Source of the DNA: CAYSBE01 sp964429245
GTDB lineage: Bacteria; Bacteroidota; Bacteroidia; UKL13-3
NCBI GenBank assembly: GCA_964429245.1
Contig: CAYSBE010000066.1
Span: forward strand, 1 to 14,736
DNA length: 14,736 nt
Direction of reading: 5' to 3'
Below the pieces are notes generated by a model. The model ran no database searches, was not told the origin of the DNA, and saw only the letters and a list, made by a program, of their open reading frames with translations. The translations under genes were made by a program, and so were the position numbers. Numbering within the stretch: the first letter of the stretch is position 1; each line of letters starts with the position of its first letter. This document shows positions 1-6,688 of this stretch, one piece after another.

Positions 1-431
1 GGTTTTTAAATGATTGCAGATTGTTGCCGATAAATCAAATTGAATTTATGGAACAACCTTTCCCGTCAGCCAATAGCGAAGCGTATGTGCATGCAAAAAA
101 ACGCTCTCCTTTTCCGCTTATGGCTGATGAAAGTATTTGTGCCGATGCAGATTTTGATTTGCTATACCAACAGTTTGATGGCATTAATATGAAATTGATG
201 AAAGCCGGTGGCTATATAAATGGGATTCGCTTGTTAACAGAAGCAAAAAAAAGAGGCATGAAAACCATGGTAGGCTGTATGGTTGAAACAACCTTAGGCA
301 TTTCATCTGCCATGTATTTGTGTGCAGGAGTTGATTACGTAGACCTGGATGGATTCTTAATTGTGAAAAACGAGCCGTACAAACTGCTGACTGAAAACAA
401 TGGCGTGCTATCAATTGCCTTACCGGCCTAA
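1..431 (+). CDS. Dipeptide (L-Ala-D/L-Glu) epimerase, C-terminal part; gene runs off the left edge
   Basis: The reading frame is already open at base 3, so the start lies outside the window; about 142 C-terminal residues of a usual 340-370 are present. It belongs to the enolase superfamily, muconate-lactonizing subgroup. Visible hallmarks are the metal-ligand segment IEFMEQP, a second metal ligand in MADES, the catalytic lysine in KLMKAGG, the GCMVET stretch and the DxDG motif (DLDG). DxDG is what separates dipeptide epimerases from other members, because its acidic residues hold the substrate amino group. The family epimerises dipeptides such as L-Ala-D-Glu, usually in recycling of cell-wall peptides in the cytoplasm; the true dipeptide preference cannot be read here. 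The stop overlaps the end of the convergent nnr gene by 12 bases, with no terminator hairpin between them. Family is quite sure, exact substrate is inferred. Confidence 0.86.
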   Translation, partial: FLNDCRLLPINQIEFMEQPFPSANSEAYVHAKKRSPFPLMADESICADADFDLLYQQFDGINMKLMKAGGYINGIRLLTEAKKRGMKTMVGCMVETTLGISSAMYLCAGVDYVDLDGFLIVKNEPYKLLTENNGVLSIALPA

Positions 432-1907
432 TTGCTCCACTATATCACCTGCTATGATTGAACTTCTGTCTGCCGAAGCTTGATCTCCTGCTTTTCCGTG
501 CATAAATACTCCTAGTATTGCCGCTTCTGTTTCTGAATAGCCCTGTGCAAGCAAAGATGCGATTACACCTGTGAGCACGTCCCCACTACCTGCAGTGGCC
601 ATTGCAGCATTTCCTGTACTGTTAAAATATACCTTGCCATCAGGAGTTGCAATAGAAGTGTGCATACCCTTTAGTACAACCACTACTTGATATTCCTGAG
701 CAAACCGAATTTGCTTTTGCAAACGTTCATATGATGTCCTCGAAAAGCCTACCAAGCGATCAAATTCCTTAGGATGAGGAGTAATGACGCAATGGGCCGG
801 AAACTTAAAATTGTTTCGAAATTCAGCTAACGAATCTGCTATTAAATTGATCCCATCAGCATCAATAACCAAAGGTTTATCTACCAATGTAAGCCAATAT
901 AGAAATGCTTTTTTAGTGAGTTCGTGTGTCCCCATTCCCGGACCAACTCCTATGGCATTATACGAATGAATATCTAAAGGAAATTTTCTTAGTTCATACA
1001 ACTCATCATCTGTACTAACCATACATTCAGGTATCGCACTTTGCATAATGGTGTAGCCTACTTTAGGAACATATGCAGTTATCAATCCACAACCACTTCT
1101 TAGTGCAGCCCTCGACATCAAAACCATTGCTCCCAATTTTCCCCAACTTCCGCCAATTACTAAAGCATGTCCAAAAGTTCCTTTGTGCGCAAATTTTGGC
1201 CTAGATTTAACATGCACATCATTAATGTAAGTATATAAAGAATTAATAGAATCTAAATAACCAGCGCTTAAACCAATGGGTATAATTTCTACCTTTCCGC
1301 AATATTTTCCGGTGTCGGGCAATAAAAAAGAAAGCTTTGGAACCTCAAAAGTAAGTGTATAATCTGCCGCTACAACTGCTTGATTGGGTGTTGGCTCATA
1401 AAAATCGGCAAATAATCCCGATGGAATATCGATGGACACAACGGTGGCATTTTCATTGTTAATATAGCTAATCAATTCGGCATGCAGTCCCGTTACACGT
1501 TTATTTAATCCGGTACCAAATAGTGCATCAATAACCAATGTTCGATTTGTTAAAACGGGAAAATCGGAAACACTGTTTAAAAGTGTGATTTTATCACCCG
1601 TTTCGCTTACCCACCTCTTGCTGTTATGTTCGCAATCCAATGAACATTTGGAATCATCAATATGAAAAACACGTACAGAAAAACCTGTATGTTTAAGCAA
1701 CCTGGCAATAGCAAACCCATCACCCCCATTATTTCCCGAACCACAAAAAACAAAAGTCTCTCCAAGCTTGGCATGGGAATGAATCCTTTTTATTGTTTCA
1801 ATACAAGCTATTGAAGCACGTTCCATTAAATCAATGGAAGAAATAGGCTCATTATTTATCGTAAAATGATCCCATTCTCTTATTTGTTGTGCAGTTAGCA
1901 GCTTCAT
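420..1907 (-). CDS. nnr: Bifunctional NAD(P)H-hydrate epimerase / ADP-dependent NAD(P)H-hydrate dehydratase
   Basis: This 495-residue enzyme repairs hydrated NAD(P)H: the N-terminal YjeF_N domain (about 1-215) interconverts R and S hydrates, and the C-terminal YjeF_C/CARKD domain (about 235-495) dehydrates the S form using ADP. Epimerase motifs are CGSGNNGGDGF near residue 55, VIDALFGTGL near 125 and SIDIPSGL near 158. Dehydratase motifs are HKGTFGHALVIGGS near 241, GPGMG near 322, VIDADGINL near 347, TPHPKEFDRL near 376 and NAAMATAGSGDVLTG near 433, the last being the nucleotide-binding and catalytic Asp region. The start chosen is the ATG giving MKLLTAQQIREWD, which is where the family begins; an in-frame ATG 39 bases upstream would add an untypical Cys-rich leader lying inside smpB. 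Length fits the fused form. It is divergent from smpB and convergent with the epimerase gene. Confidence 0.95.
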   Translation of the reverse strand: MKLLTAQQIREWDHFTINNEPISSIDLMERASIACIETIKRIHSHAKLGETFVFCGSGNNGGDGFAIARLLKHTGFSVRVFHIDDSKCSLDCEHNSKRWVSETGDKITLLNSVSDFPVLTNRTLVIDALFGTGLNKRVTGLHAELISYINNENATVVSIDIPSGLFADFYEPTPNQAVVAADYTLTFEVPKLSFLLPDTGKYCGKVEIIPIGLSAGYLDSINSLYTYINDVHVKSRPKFAHKGTFGHALVIGGSWGKLGAMVLMSRAALRSGCGLITAYVPKVGYTIMQSAIPECMVSTDDELYELRKFPLDIHSYNAIGVGPGMGTHELTKKAFLYWLTLVDKPLVIDADGINLIADSLAEFRNNFKFPAHCVITPHPKEFDRLVGFSRTSYERLQKQIRFAQEYQVVVVLKGMHTSIATPDGKVYFNSTGNAAMATAGSGDVLTGVIASLLAQGYSETEAAILGVFMHGKAGDQASADRSSIIAGDIVEQLGR

Positions 1908-1919
1908 CTTGTATATTTG
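1887..1919 (+). promoter_or_regulatory. Putative smpB promoter, Bacteroidota type
   Basis: TATATTTG at 1912-1919 matches the Bacteroidota -7 consensus TAnnTTTG. A TTG at 1887-1889 lies 22 bases upstream as a -33 candidate. The predicted transcription start near 1924 leaves a leader of under 10 bases before the smpB ATG at 1931. The -33 region is inside the first codons of nnr on the other strand. Confidence 0.5.
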
Positions 1920-1930
1920 TGCCGTTTCAC

Positions 1931-2380
1931 ATGAGCAAAAGTACATTAAATATAACGAATAAGCGGGCCACCTATGAATTCAGCCTATTGCTCAGATTTA
2001 GTGCAGGTATTATGCTTACCGGTAGTGAAATCAAGTCAGTAAGAGCCGGAAATGTTAACCTTACCGATGCCTTTTGTTTTCTTAAAGATGATGAATTGTG
2101 GGTAAAAAACATGCATATCGGTCAGTACAAACAAGCAGCACATTACAATCATGAACCCCTTAGAAACAGAAAACTTCTGCTCAATAAATCTGAAATACGC
2201 AAATTAAAAAGCAAACTCAGAGAAAAAGGGCTCACCATAGTGCCCATTCGAATGTGGTTATCAGAAAGAGGCTATGCAAAGATAGAAATCGCTCTGGCAC
2301 AAGGTAAAAAGACATTTGATAAAAGAGAAGACATTAAAAAAAGAGACAGTGAGCGGGATATGAAACGATCTGAAATTTGA
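1931..2380 (+). CDS. smpB: SsrA-binding protein SmpB
   Basis: SmpB binds tmRNA and places its tail in the empty mRNA channel of stalled ribosomes for trans-translation. The 149-residue length is normal. Family features are NKRATYEF near residue 10, GIMLTGSEIKSVRAG near 26-40 in the OB fold, HEPLRNRKLLLNKSEI near 74-89, LTIVPIRMWL near 101, and GKKTFDKRE near 125-133 opening the basic C-terminal tail that folds as a helix in the ribosome. The ATG at 1931 gives the family-typical N-terminus MSKSTLNITNKRA; an upstream in-frame ATG at 1889 would lie inside nnr on the opposite strand and add 14 unrelated residues. It stands alone: nnr is divergent 23 bases away, and 142 bases separate it from exbB. 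No convincing terminator follows. Confidence 0.97.
   Translation: MSKSTLNITNKRATYEFSLLLRFSAGIMLTGSEIKSVRAGNVNLTDAFCFLKDDELWVKNMHIGQYKQAAHYNHEPLRNRKLLLNKSEIRKLKSKLREKGLTIVPIRMWLSERGYAKIEIALAQGKKTFDKREDIKKRDSERDMKRSEI
1936..1943 (-). promoter_or_regulatory. Putative nnr promoter, Bacteroidota -7 element
   Basis: The minus strand reads TACTTTTG, a full match to TAnnTTTG. It would start nnr transcription around base 1931, giving a leader of about 24 bases. No good -33 TTG/TTTG is seen at the expected distance, so this rests on the -7 box and its position alone. It lies inside codons 2-5 of smpB. Confidence 0.4.
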
Positions 2381-2472
2381 TTGTCATTAACTAATCAGAT
2401 TTTAGAAGGAACTGTGGATTCCAACAATTCAATATAAATTTTACGTTAATGCGTATAAAAATGCAATTTTTT

Positions 2473-2480
2473 ACCTTTTT
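2473..2480 (+). promoter_or_regulatory. Possible promoter of the exbB-tonB operon
   Basis: TACCTTTT matches seven of eight positions of the Bacteroidota -7 element and lies about 40 bases before the exbB ATG in the 142-base gap after smpB. No clear -33 TTG is visible at the usual spacing, so this is tentative. The rest of the gap (2381-2522) is AT-rich with no stable hairpin. Confidence 0.3.
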
Positions 2481-2522
2481 TCGCACGGAACAAAAATTTA
2501 GAAACATTTAACAAAAACACAT

Positions 2523-3347
2523 ATGAACAAAGTTCAAGCACCAAAATCAGAAAACAAACTTCAAACCATGTTTGCATCTTTTGCAATCCCAGTATTGCTA
2601 GTAGTATCAGTTCTTATTTACTTTTTTGTATTGGGAAATCCAGACAATTTTGAAAATGGCGACATCAACGGACATCCTGTTCAAGATGGTGTAGGCCACG
2701 TTCTTGGATTGATTTACAAAGGCGGAATGATAGTACCTATCCTTATTTCATTGGTATTAATGAGTATCACCTTCTCTATTGAGCGTTTTCTTACCATCAA
2801 CAAAGCTTCAGGAAAATCATCAGCTGAAGGATTTTTAAGAAAAGTAAAATCGCATCTAGCTTCCAATAATTTAGAAGCTGCCATTGCTGAGTGCGATAAA
2901 CAACAAGGCTCTGTTGCCAATGTGGTAAAATCTACACTTCACAAATACAGAGAAATGGAACAAGCTACAGGTTTGGATAAAGACCAAAAGATTCTTGCTA
3001 TTCAAAAAGAGTTGGAAGAATCAGTTCAGTTGGAATTGCCAATGCTTGAAAAAAACTTGGTAATTATTGCAACAATGGCATCGGTATCTACGCTTGTGGC
3101 TCTTTTAGGAACGGTTTTGGGTATGATCAAGGCGTTCTCGGCTCTTGCCAGTGCAGGTTCACCTGACTCGGTTGCTCTTGCAAACGGTATTTCTGAAGCC
3201 CTAATCAATACAGCTTTGGGCATCGGAAACTCAGCTATCGCCATTATCATGTACAACGTATTTACAACTAAAATTGATAAGATTACTTACACCATTGATG
3301 AAGCAGGCTTTTCTATAACACAACAGTTTGCTACTTCGCATAAATAA
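2523..3347 (+). CDS. exbB: MotA/TolQ/ExbB family proton channel protein (ExbB-like)
   Basis: This inner-membrane stator subunit forms, with ExbD, the proton channel that energises TonB. Four hydrophobic helices are visible: about 17-37, 66-87, 178-203 and 222-248. The first is an extra N-terminal anchor compared with three-helix E. coli ExbB. The last two carry the family signature, including LVALLGTVLGMIKAF (191-205) and GISEALINTALGIGNSAIAI (222-241), with the small-residue and Thr positions that line the channel. Between helices 2 and 3 lies a charged cytoplasmic segment (about 90-175). Length of 274 residues is usual for Bacteroidota ExbB. It is the first gene of the block, 45 bases before the first exbD. 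TolQ or MotA roles are less likely because exbD and tonB follow. Confidence 0.93.
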   Translation: MNKVQAPKSENKLQTMFASFAIPVLLVVSVLIYFFVLGNPDNFENGDINGHPVQDGVGHVLGLIYKGGMIVPILISLVLMSITFSIERFLTINKASGKSSAEGFLRKVKSHLASNNLEAAIAECDKQQGSVANVVKSTLHKYREMEQATGLDKDQKILAIQKELEESVQLELPMLEKNLVIIATMASVSTLVALLGTVLGMIKAFSALASAGSPDSVALANGISEALINTALGIGNSAIAIIMYNVFTTKIDKITYTIDEAGFSITQQFATSHK

Positions 3348-3392
3348 TTTTGCGATAGTTTCTCTCATGGTTTAACAAGTAATTAAATTAAT

Positions 3393-4001
3393 ATGTCAAA
3401 AGTAAAAGTACCTCGTAAAAGCACATCGGTAGATATGACCGCCATGACAGACGTGGCGTTCCTATTGCTTACCTTTTTTATGCTTGCTACGAAGTTTAAG
3501 CCAGATGAACCTGTTATAGTTGACACCCCTTCTTCTATATCTGAAATCAAATTACCAGAAAGTGATATCATGTTACTGACAATCGACAAAGATGGAAGGG
3601 TATTTTTTGGCATTGACGGACAAGGAACACGTGAGGTTCTGTTAGATAAAATGGCGGTTAAATACAACATTCAATTTACCCCAGAAGAAAAAAAGGAGTT
3701 TTCTCTGATGTCAACATATGGTGGGTCAATTACCCAACTCAAACAATATCTTTCCTATTCTCCCGATAAACGCAAAGAGTTTGACAAGACTGCTACAGGA
3801 ATACCCACAGACTCTTTAAATAACGAATTAGGAGATTGGATTTGGCAGGCACGTTTAGCAAACAACAATGTGAGGGTTGCTATAAAAGGCGATCAACAAA
3901 CTCCAAACAAGGTTGTAAAACGCGTTGTAAGTACCTTGCAGGATAAAAAAGTAAATCGTTTTAACTTTATTACTGCAATGGAGCGTAATACTGAAGAATA
4001 A
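3393..4001 (+). CDS. exbD: ExbD/TolR family protein, first copy
   Basis: A biopolymer transport protein with a short cytoplasmic N-terminus, one membrane helix (about 17-34) and a periplasmic domain. The helix carries the essential membrane aspartate of the family, Asp20 in MTDVAFLLLTFFMLATKF, which is protonated during proton flow. At 202 residues it is about 60 longer than E. coli ExbD; the extra part (about 85-155) is polar and rich in Lys, Glu, Tyr and Ser, and interrupts the usual small periplasmic fold before the closing segment VRVAIKGDQQTPNKVVKRVV. It lies 45 bases after exbB and 26 before the second exbD. It should assemble with ExbB; whether both ExbDs enter one complex is unknown. 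Confidence 0.92.
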   Translation: MSKVKVPRKSTSVDMTAMTDVAFLLLTFFMLATKFKPDEPVIVDTPSSISEIKLPESDIMLLTIDKDGRVFFGIDGQGTREVLLDKMAVKYNIQFTPEEKKEFSLMSTYGGSITQLKQYLSYSPDKRKEFDKTATGIPTDSLNNELGDWIWQARLANNNVRVAIKGDQQTPNKVVKRVVSTLQDKKVNRFNFITAMERNTEE

Positions 4002-4027
4002 TTAATGTTTAATAATAAACTAAAGAA

Positions 4028-4666
4028 ATGGCAGAAATAGATGGCGGTGGCGGTGGTGGTAAACACAAAGGTGGCAAGAAAAGAGGCAAGAAACTTTCTA
4101 CTCGGGTAGACTTTACCCCGATGGTAGATTTGGGTTTCCTTCTTATCACCTTTTTCATGCTTACCACCAGCATGAACAAGCCCCAAACAATGGAAATCAA
4201 TATGCCTGTAAAAGAAGATGAGGTTAAACCTGAAGATGAGTCGAAAGTAAAAGCATCGCAGGCCATTACCCTTTTATTGGCAAAAAATGATAAAGTGGTT
4301 TACTATTTTATCAATGAAAAAACTGGAGAACCTGAACAACCTGTTGAAGAAACCTTTTCTAAAGATGGTATTCGCAAGGTGCTGATGGCTGAAAACAAGA
4401 AAAGAAATCCTCAGGTTGATTCAATCAAAATTTACAAACAACAACTCAATAGCGGTATCATTACTGAAGACGAATACAAGTCGCATGTATTTGATATCAA
4501 ATCTAATAAAAATGCACTTATTGTAATCATTAAAGCATCGGACGATTCTAGATACAAAAATCTTGTAGATATACTTGATGAGATGCTAATTTGCAATATC
4601 GGTCGTTATGCTGTTGTTGATATTACGGATATTGAAATCGAAATGCTAAAATCTGTTAACCTTTAA
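4028..4666 (+). CDS. exbD: ExbD/TolR family protein, second copy
   Basis: This second ExbD-type protein has 212 residues. A cytoplasmic tail with six consecutive glycines (6-11) and a Lys/Arg-rich stretch (12-26) precedes one membrane helix (about 31-49) with the conserved Asp34 in TPMVDLGFLLITFFMLTTSM. The periplasmic part contains INMPVKEDE early on and ends with an ExbD-like strand-helix unit, ALIVIIKASDDSRYKNLVD (about 162-180). Between them is an insert of some 60 residues absent from short ExbDs. It is clearly different from its neighbour copy rather than a recent duplicate, since only the membrane segment is visibly alike. It sits 11 bases before tonB. The Gly/Lys-rich tail may contact lipid or ExbB; that is inference. 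Confidence 0.92.
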   Translation: MAEIDGGGGGGKHKGGKKRGKKLSTRVDFTPMVDLGFLLITFFMLTTSMNKPQTMEINMPVKEDEVKPEDESKVKASQAITLLLAKNDKVVYYFINEKTGEPEQPVEETFSKDGIRKVLMAENKKRNPQVDSIKIYKQQLNSGIITEDEYKSHVFDIKSNKNALIVIIKASDDSRYKNLVDILDEMLICNIGRYAVVDITDIEIEMLKSVNL

Positions 4667-4677
4667 TCCAAATCAAT

Positions 4678-5490
4678 ATGTCATTAGGAAAAATAAACAT
4701 ATTTAATAACAATTGGGTTGACATGGTGTTTACTGGCCGTAACCAAAACTACGGAGCGTATGTACTTCGCAAGAAATCCAATGAATACACTACAAAAGGC
4801 GTCATATTTGCCATCTTGTTTTTCACACTGGCTATCTCAGCCCCAATGATTATAAATCTAATCAAAGGCTTGGTGCCAAAAGAAGCGGAGGATGTAAAAG
4901 TTACAGAAGTAACAACATTGGAAGAACCACCTCCAATTGACAAGAATCAACCGCCTCCGCCTCCTGCTGAGCCACCACCACCTTTAAAGTCGACAGTAAA
5001 ATTTACCCCTCCTATTATCAAACCGGATGAAGAAGTTCCTGATGAGCCGCCTCCAATTCAAGACGAAATGAAAGACAAGGATGCAGGTGTAAAAACTGTT
5101 GAAGGTGATCCGGAAGGTGTTGATGAATCATTGGTTGAAGGAGATGGTTTAACCGGTGAAGCTGCGCCCGAAATTATGACATTTGCTGAGCAAATGCCTG
5201 AATTTGATGGCAACGTTGGAGAATACCTTGGACGCAATATCCAATACCCTTCATTGGCACGTGACAATGGTATTGAGGGGTTAATTGTTCTTCAATTTGT
5301 AGTGGGAAAAGATGGAAAGATTGATGACCAATCAATAACAGTTGTTAGTAAAAATAAACTTGGATGGGGATTGGAAGAAGAAGCGATACGTGTTGTAAAA
5401 GGAATGCCTGCATGGAAACCCGGTAAACAAAACGGAAATCCGGTGTATGTGAAGTGTACGCTTCCCATTCGTTTCAAATTAGACAACTAA
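4678..5490 (+). CDS. tonB: TonB energy-transducing protein
   Basis: TonB spans the periplasm from the ExbB/ExbD motor to outer-membrane TonB-dependent transporters. Order in the 270 residues: a cytoplasmic N-terminus with VDMVFTGRNQNYGAYVLRK (14-32), a motif characteristic of Bacteroidota TonB; one membrane helix (about 41-63); a Pro/Glu-rich spacer (about 82-128) with runs such as PPPPPAEPPPP; an acidic linker (130-165); and the TonB C-terminal domain (about 172-268). That domain shows YPSLARDNGIEGLIVLQFVV, DGKI and MPAWKPGKQNGNPV, ending in IRFKL. The spacer is acidic (Pro-Glu/Asp), unlike the Lys-Pro repeats of enterobacterial TonB. It lies in the middle of the operon, after two exbD genes. 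The transporter it serves is not encoded nearby. Confidence 0.95.
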   Translation: MSLGKINIFNNNWVDMVFTGRNQNYGAYVLRKKSNEYTTKGVIFAILFFTLAISAPMIINLIKGLVPKEAEDVKVTEVTTLEEPPPIDKNQPPPPPAEPPPPLKSTVKFTPPIIKPDEEVPDEPPPIQDEMKDKDAGVKTVEGDPEGVDESLVEGDGLTGEAAPEIMTFAEQMPEFDGNVGEYLGRNIQYPSLARDNGIEGLIVLQFVVGKDGKIDDQSITVVSKNKLGWGLEEEAIRVVKGMPAWKPGKQNGNPVYVKCTLPIRFKLDN

Positions 5491-5543
5491 ATTTGATAAC
5501 AGAACCAACAGAAAGAAACAAACGAAATAATCCAATAGCCACG

Positions 5544-5723
5544 ATGTTGAAGTATTCCGGATTCATCATGGCTATTTTTTATTTTATGGCAGGGTTAAGT
5601 TTTATACTTTTACCTATATATAAAAATGTGGATGGAATAACCCGATATATCATAGCCTCATTACTCATTTTATATGGTATATTCAGATTTTACAGAACGT
5701 ACAACACCATAAAAAACGAATAA
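5544..5723 (+). CDS. Small two-helix inner-membrane protein of unknown function
   Basis: I do not recognise a named family. The 59-residue product has two hydrophobic segments, about 3-27 (including YSGFIMAIFYFMAGLSFILL) and 36-51 (YIIASLLILYGIFRFY), joined by a short loop (YKNVDGITR) and ending in a basic tail, as expected for a hairpin in the inner membrane. The ATG at 5544 is preferred because the first helix starts right after it; an in-frame ATG at 5454 would lie within tonB and add 30 polar residues with no homology visible. It starts 53 bases after tonB, and its stop is one base before the start of the PstS-like gene, so the two are probably translated together. That coupling and the operon suggest it assists the TonB motor or the lipoprotein, but no function can be assigned. 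Confidence 0.75.
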   Translation: MLKYSGFIMAIFYFMAGLSFILLPIYKNVDGITRYIIASLLILYGIFRFYRTYNTIKNE

Positions 5724-5724
5724 T

Positions 5725-6684
5725 ATGAAATCACCTGTTAGCATTATTTATGTCTTTATCGTTTCCGCTTTCATCGTTGCTTGTGGAAATAAAAGTAGAG
5801 AGGTACAGGATACTACTACTAGTGGAACCATTACCATTGCAGCTGATGAATCGCTCTTCCCAATCATCGAGGCAGAGCGTGTAGCATTTGAATACATCTA
5901 TCCCAAAGCCAAACTCAACATTATTTACACCAACGAAACCGATGCCATGCAGCTTGTTTGTAATGATTCGGCTCGTTTGGCTATTGTAACGCGTGAATTA
6001 AATATGGATGAAAAAGCAAGTTTTGATTTAGTGAAAATCAAACCGCGCTACACAGATATTGCTTATGATGCTATTGGGGTAATTGTAAATAATAACAATA
6101 CTAAAACTGTATTTACCAAAGAACAATTAGGCGCTATATTAAGTGGCGAAATACAACAATGGAACCAACTTGATAAATCACTTCCGGCTCAACCCATTCA
6201 AGTAGTATTTGACAGCCCAAAATCAGGTGCGATAAGAATGTTAAAAGATTCTGTAATGAATGGAAAGGCATTGGGGAAAAATTGTTTCGCAGTCAATAGC
6301 AATCCGGAGGTTATAAAATATGTTTCTGAGAATAAAAATGCTATTGGTCTTATTGGTGTTGCTTGGATTAGCGATCAAGATGACAGCAGTTCTGTCAAAT
6401 TTACGCAACAAATAAAAGTTTGTGAGCTGGTTCCCGAGCATCCTGAAACTGCTGAAGCTCCTGCTATGAAACCATTTCAGGCATACATTGCATTAAAACA
6501 ATATCTCCTTTGGCGAAAAGTAATAATCGTAAGCAGAGAAACAAGAATGGGCTTAGGCACGGGCTTTGCTTCATACATTGCCAGTGACAAAGGCCAGCGA
6601 ATTATTCTTAAGTCAGGATTGGTTCCGGCACTTGCACCAATAAGATTAGTTGAAATTAATAACAAACCATTAAATATCCAATAA
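5725..6684 (+). CDS. PstS-like substrate-binding lipoprotein
   Basis: A type II periplasmic-binding fold of the PstS group. The first 19 residues are a lipoprotein signal peptide with lipobox IVAC, so Cys20 should be lipidated. GTITIAADESLFPIIEAE (34-51) opens the first lobe, followed by ELNMDEK near 91, LGAILSGEIQQWNQL (135-149), a hallmark of phosphate-binding-type proteins, and the FDSPKSGAIRML segment (162-173). True PstS has a Ser-Gly-Thr motif with a nearby Arg/Asp that grips phosphate; here the Thr is Ala, so ligand identity is open. No PstC, PstA or PstB genes are in the window, and the protein sits between the small membrane protein (1-base gap) and the TPR gene (4-base gap) in a TonB operon. 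Phosphate import is therefore doubtful. It may bind a substrate or signal for the TonB system. Confidence 0.82.
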   Translation: MKSPVSIIYVFIVSAFIVACGNKSREVQDTTTSGTITIAADESLFPIIEAERVAFEYIYPKAKLNIIYTNETDAMQLVCNDSARLAIVTRELNMDEKASFDLVKIKPRYTDIAYDAIGVIVNNNNTKTVFTKEQLGAILSGEIQQWNQLDKSLPAQPIQVVFDSPKSGAIRMLKDSVMNGKALGKNCFAVNSNPEVIKYVSENKNAIGLIGVAWISDQDDSSSVKFTQQIKVCELVPEHPETAEAPAMKPFQAYIALKQYLLWRKVIIVSRETRMGLGTGFASYIASDKGQRIILKSGLVPALAPIRLVEINNKPLNIQ

Positions 6685-6688
6685 ACAA

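Noticed and set aside
1889..1930. Upstream in-frame ATG extending smpB by 14 residues
   Set aside because: The extra residues lie inside nnr on the opposite strand and past the predicted promoter; SmpB family proteins start at the ATG at 1931.
1908..1946. Upstream in-frame ATG extending nnr by 13 residues
   Set aside because: The Cys-rich leader is not family-like and overlaps smpB; MKLLTAQQIREWD at 1907 is the normal start.
2384..2440. Possible smpB terminator in the gap after the gene
   Set aside because: Only four- to five-pair stems (for example GGAA...TTCC) without a following T-tract are present.
4028..4080. Glycine-codon-rich repeat at the second exbD start, considered as a simple-sequence or phase-variable tract
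   Set aside because: The GGTGGC-type repeat is short and in frame; it encodes a Gly/Lys tail, and slippage by whole codons would not switch the gene off.
5454..5543. Upstream in-frame ATG for the small membrane protein, overlapping the tonB end
   Set aside because: Adds 30 polar residues translated from tonB codons out of frame; the membrane helix begins right after the ATG at 5544.
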